A stretch of DNA of 18,809 nucleotides from assembly GCA_025062175.1 (NCBI GenBank), contig JANXAX010000001.1, forward strand, positions 21,055-39,863, read 5' to 3'. Position 1 is the stretch's first letter; each line of letters starts with the position of its first letter. This document shows, in pieces, positions 16,283 to 18,809 of this stretch. The notes under the pieces are model-generated. The model made no database searches. It worked only from the letters and a program-made list of their open reading frames with translations, and was not told the origin of the DNA. The translations under genes and the position numbers were made by a program. The stretch comes from Anaerolineae bacterium (lineage in GTDB: Bacteria > Chloroflexota > Anaerolineae > 4572-78 > NAK82).

Positions 16283-16288
16283 GTTCAA
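16260..16288 (-). promoter_or_regulatory. Promoter of the Tyr-rich protein gene
   Basis: On the minus strand TTGAAC (complement of 16283-16288) is followed after 17 bases by TATCAT (complement of 16260-16265). A second -35-like TTGACT lies just upstream (complement of 16292-16297) and overlaps the stop codon of the preceding gene. The -10 box is about 67 bases from the start codon. This promoter suggests the gene can be expressed separately from the two membrane genes. Confidence 0.55.
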
Positions 16289-16293
16289 CACAG

Positions 16294-17340
16294 TCAACCC
16301 TGATCCAGCATCCGTGTTTTCACGCGCCGTCTTACTATGGCAGTAGATGAGCCATTAGGGTTGACCCATACAGCCACACCACCGGCGAACAACAAGGGCA
16401 GCACCACTACCGCGTGCAACAAGACACCGCAGGCCACAGCAACATTGCTCGCCACACCGTAACCGCTCAGCGCCAGCACCACCAGGAGATGCCACACACC
16501 AGCGCGCGTCGGAGGTGCCGGCAGCGCGACGCCCAGATAAATAGCTATCAAAACAAGCCATGCAGCGGTCCAATGAACGCTTATGCCGAGCGCCCAGAAG
16601 ACCATCAGGTTGGTCGCCCCACCCAAAAGCCACACGCCGACAGAATGAACCGCTATCCAAAGCAATCGACCGTCTTGAAATGCCCGGTGCATCTCGCGTG
16701 CTAGCTGCATAGCAGGCAGGATCATGTGGCACAGCAGTCGTGCATACCATGTAACCTTCGCCTCCTGCTCCAGGATAGGCAAGCCGTGACGACGCTGCCA
16801 GCGATAAGCGACGATCAAACCAACCGTGATGGCACCTACACTGCCAATTCCGGTGATGATCCCGCCACGCGATAGCCAGAGTGGCCACGGCCACCATACC
16901 AGCAACAGTAGCGCGCTCATCATAGCCACTATGATGTCGAGGACTTTCTCCAACGCGACCGTGTATCCCGTGTATACCATGCCTCGGGGAACGTGTCTCC
17001 CAACCGACCAGACACGCGCAAAGTCGCCTGCTCGTAGCGGCAAGAGCAGGTTGAGCGCCTGCCCGATCAACAATCCCCGCAGTGCCTGTCCAAATGACAC
17101 CTCCACCGAGCGACCCAGGATCGCCTGCCAGCGCCATGTCTTGATCACCTGCGTCGCCGCCAGCAACAACAGGGCCAGTAGCACCGGTAGTGGTGTCGCT
17201 TGGTTTAATGCGCTCCAGAGCGCCTCCCATGTGTCGTCGCGCAGCACGTACCAGCCCGCCAGAACACCCAGAGCAAGCCCGGCTGTCAGATGTAGAAAAT
17301 CGCGCTTTTTAGGACGAGCGTCACAAGTTAACGAGCTCAC
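16294..17340 (-). CDS. Polytopic membrane protein of the LPG_synthase_TM / UPF0104 family
   Basis: This 348-residue integral membrane protein has about eight hydrophobic helices and resembles the transmembrane part of MprF and AglD-type proteins (PF03706). Conserved features are NLLLPLRAGDFARVW at 97-111, an ALEKVLD motif near 129-135, and LPAPPTRAGVWH at 273-284. MprF-type proteins move or modify lipids. Stand-alone members are often found with glycosyltransferases and may flip lipid-linked sugars; the activity here is not proven. No soluble aminoacyl-transferase domain is present. The start is GTG at 17338-17340, which overlaps the upstream gene's TGA as GTGA, with GGGAG about 4 bases before it. 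This is tight translational coupling to the DUF2723 gene and argues for a shared pathway. Confidence 0.85.
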   Translation of the reverse strand: MSSLTCDARPKKRDFLHLTAGLALGVLAGWYVLRDDTWEALWSALNQATPLPVLLALLLLAATQVIKTWRWQAILGRSVEVSFGQALRGLLIGQALNLLLPLRAGDFARVWSVGRHVPRGMVYTGYTVALEKVLDIIVAMMSALLLLVWWPWPLWLSRGGIITGIGSVGAITVGLIVAYRWQRRHGLPILEQEAKVTWYARLLCHMILPAMQLAREMHRAFQDGRLLWIAVHSVGVWLLGGATNLMVFWALGISVHWTAAWLVLIAIYLGVALPAPPTRAGVWHLLVVLALSGYGVASNVAVACGVLLHAVVVLPLLFAGGVAVWVNPNGSSTAIVRRRVKTRMLDQG

Positions 17341-18809
17341 GAGCTCCCTCTGCGTTCCACCCGATATAGTATCCCAGCCGGTTTCAGGTACAAATCATTC
17401 GGCACGCTCCAGCGTTGTGTAGTTAGATACACAGCCCCGCGCGCGAGACCGGTGCGTATTAGTCGCTGCACTGCCTGGGTGACGTCGTAAGCCGCAGAGG
17501 GCAGTTCAATGGAGGGATAGCGACGTCTGAGGCTGTCGCGATACCATTCATAGATCAATAAATTGCCATTAATCAGGATCACATCCGCGCGGCGCCCCTC
17601 GGCATAATGAAAATACCACAGGGGAAACGTGTCCCTTGCTGTCTCGGTGATGATGAGGGCATTCCGTTCGACCGAATCCAGGGCCTGAAGGCCGAATTCA
17701 TGTGCACGCCGATCGCCGCTTGCGTCCACCAGTTGATAGTTAGCCACAAGCGGCAGGAGTGCCAACATCCATATGCCCCATTGCATCAGCCTCGTGGAGA
17801 TGAGGTGACTAGCACACGTGCCAAACTGCGGAAGGAGATGGCATAATCCTTCAACAAGCCCCCATGCCATCCACAATGCCAGCATCATTCCGAGTGGGAT
17901 CAAGTAAACGTACGAATCGGAGGTATTGTATCCGACAGCATAAACCAGCAATATTAAGCTGCTGAGCGAGGTGGCAATGAGGATGGGACGGTCATGTCGC
18001 CATAATGCCCGCGCACCAAGATATGCCGCAGGCACGCCCCACCAAGCAGCCTGACGCACCAATAAGGCCAGTGCCGCTAATAGCCGAGTGGGAAGGTGAG
18101 CTAATGGCAAAGCAGCAACCAAGGGTGCATATGCCTGGCCTGTGATCAACCAGATAAAACCCTCCCACGTGTCCGCACCACCCCAGTTGACAGGCGCCTT
18201 GTGTGTTGCCCGCAATGGGAGCACGGCATATATCGCTAATCCAGCCGCGAATGCCAGCAGAGTGACAAAGGTCATCACAACGCGACGGGGAACACTAGGC
18301 GATGCGCTGAAATCTCGTCTGACTCTGTCGCTCGAGGAGAGAAACAGCACCAGACCGGCAGGTGCCAGAGCCAGCAGCGACAGATGATTGCCCAATCCCA
18401 GCCCAAAGAGATACGCTGTGAGCGGCCCCAGCCATGGCTTGCCCGAAGCGCGCGCCTGCAGCATCAGATACCACACTAGGGCGGCAAAACAGGCATTCCA
18501 GCTATACACCTCGGCCACCACCGCCTGCGACCAGAGGAGCGAGGAAAACGCGAAAGTCGTGCCCGCCACACCGGCTGCGACCCAATGGATCTGTTGTGTT
18601 TCTCCATCAGGTATTTTGTGCAGCGCTGTCGCAGTCGCCAGCACGGTGAACCCGACCGCACCCGCCGCACCCACGGCCGACATCAAGTTAAAGCGCCAGG
18701 CGAGGTCGCCAAACGGCAGGCGCGCGAACAGACTGCCCAGCAGTAAGTAGGTCGGGTAGCCGCTAGGATGAGGGACTCCCCCGGTCACCGTCGCGGTGAT
18801 CAGGTCGCC
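17337..18809 (-). CDS. DUF2723 / TMEM260-like membrane glycosyltransferase, 5' end truncated by the window
   Basis: The frame is open to the window edge, giving 490 residues; the true start is outside. It begins GDLITATVTGGVPHPSGYPT, followed by LPFGDLAWRFNL, the hallmark N-terminal loop of DUF2723. Further family motifs are SSLLWSQAVVAEVYSWNA, GLGLGNHLSLL and LPLRATHKAPVNWGG-DTWEGF-WLITG. About nine or ten transmembrane helices are followed by a soluble C-terminal part of about 130 residues with ALIITETARDTFPLWYFHYAEG. DUF2723 is a GT-C-fold family related to eukaryotic TMEM260, an O-mannosyltransferase, so transfer of a sugar from a polyprenyl-phosphate donor to protein or glycan outside the membrane is likely but inferred. 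A GTG at 18786-18788 is internal to the conserved loop and is not the real start. Confidence 0.9.
   Translation of the reverse strand, partial: GDLITATVTGGVPHPSGYPTYLLLGSLFARLPFGDLAWRFNLMSAVGAAGAVGFTVLATATALHKIPDGETQQIHWVAAGVAGTTFAFSSLLWSQAVVAEVYSWNACFAALVWYLMLQARASGKPWLGPLTAYLFGLGLGNHLSLLALAPAGLVLFLSSSDRVRRDFSASPSVPRRVVMTFVTLLAFAAGLAIYAVLPLRATHKAPVNWGGADTWEGFIWLITGQAYAPLVAALPLAHLPTRLLAALALLVRQAAWWGVPAAYLGARALWRHDRPILIATSLSSLILLVYAVGYNTSDSYVYLIPLGMMLALWMAWGLVEGLCHLLPQFGTCASHLISTRLMQWGIWMLALLPLVANYQLVDASGDRRAHEFGLQALDSVERNALIITETARDTFPLWYFHYAEGRRADVILINGNLLIYEWYRDSLRRRYPSIELPSAAYDVTQAVQRLIRTGLARGAVYLTTQRWSVPNDLYLKPAGILYRVERRGSS

Overview
The window is a GC-rich bacterial chromosome segment. 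It fits a member of the Chloroflexota (Anaerolineae/Caldilineae-like). That placement is an inference from gene content, codon choice and several families of GC-rich palindromic intergenic repeats; no 16S rRNA or other direct marker is present. No rRNA, tRNA, CRISPR array or intact insertion sequence was seen.

Left part (1-7669, + strand): a replication cluster. It holds the tail of a type IIA topoisomerase B subunit, the full A subunit (GyrA/ParC family) and DNA polymerase III alpha (dnaE). An orphan 2-oxoacid dehydrogenase E2 acyltransferase with two peripheral-subunit-binding domains follows. A 23-codon ORF with a perfect Shine-Dalgarno sequence overlaps the dnaE stop codon.

Middle part (7670-12524, + strand): a small two-helix membrane protein, then RarA/MgsA (AAA+ replication-restart ATPase) fused to a class I methyltransferase-like domain, then a CPBP-family intramembrane protease. 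The spacers are repeat-rich. Between the convergent protease and dehydrogenase genes lie about 410 bases made almost wholly of hairpins and diverged repeat copies. One repeat runs into the dehydrogenase gene and supplies its last codons and stop.

Sugar-acid pair (12525-15038, - strand): a good sigma70-type promoter drives uxaC (uronate isomerase) and then a zinc-dependent medium-chain dehydrogenase, forming a probable two-gene operon. About 700 bases with no recognisable gene follow; they contain competing hairpins and a possible minus-strand terminator.

Right part (15737-18809, - strand): an envelope cluster. In transcription order it holds a DUF2723/TMEM260-like membrane glycosyltransferase (5' end outside the window), a translationally coupled flippase-like LPG_synthase_TM protein, and a secreted protein with a proline-rich linker and a C-terminal tail that is about one-third tyrosine. 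The last gene has its own promoter, flanked by an 11-bp direct repeat spaced three helical turns apart. A working idea is that the two membrane proteins build or transfer surface glycans and the Tyr/Pro-rich protein is a surface component; this is inference. The most interesting items are this envelope cluster with its operator-like repeat, the RarA-methyltransferase fusion, the double-PSBD orphan E2, and the repeat captured by the dehydrogenase gene.
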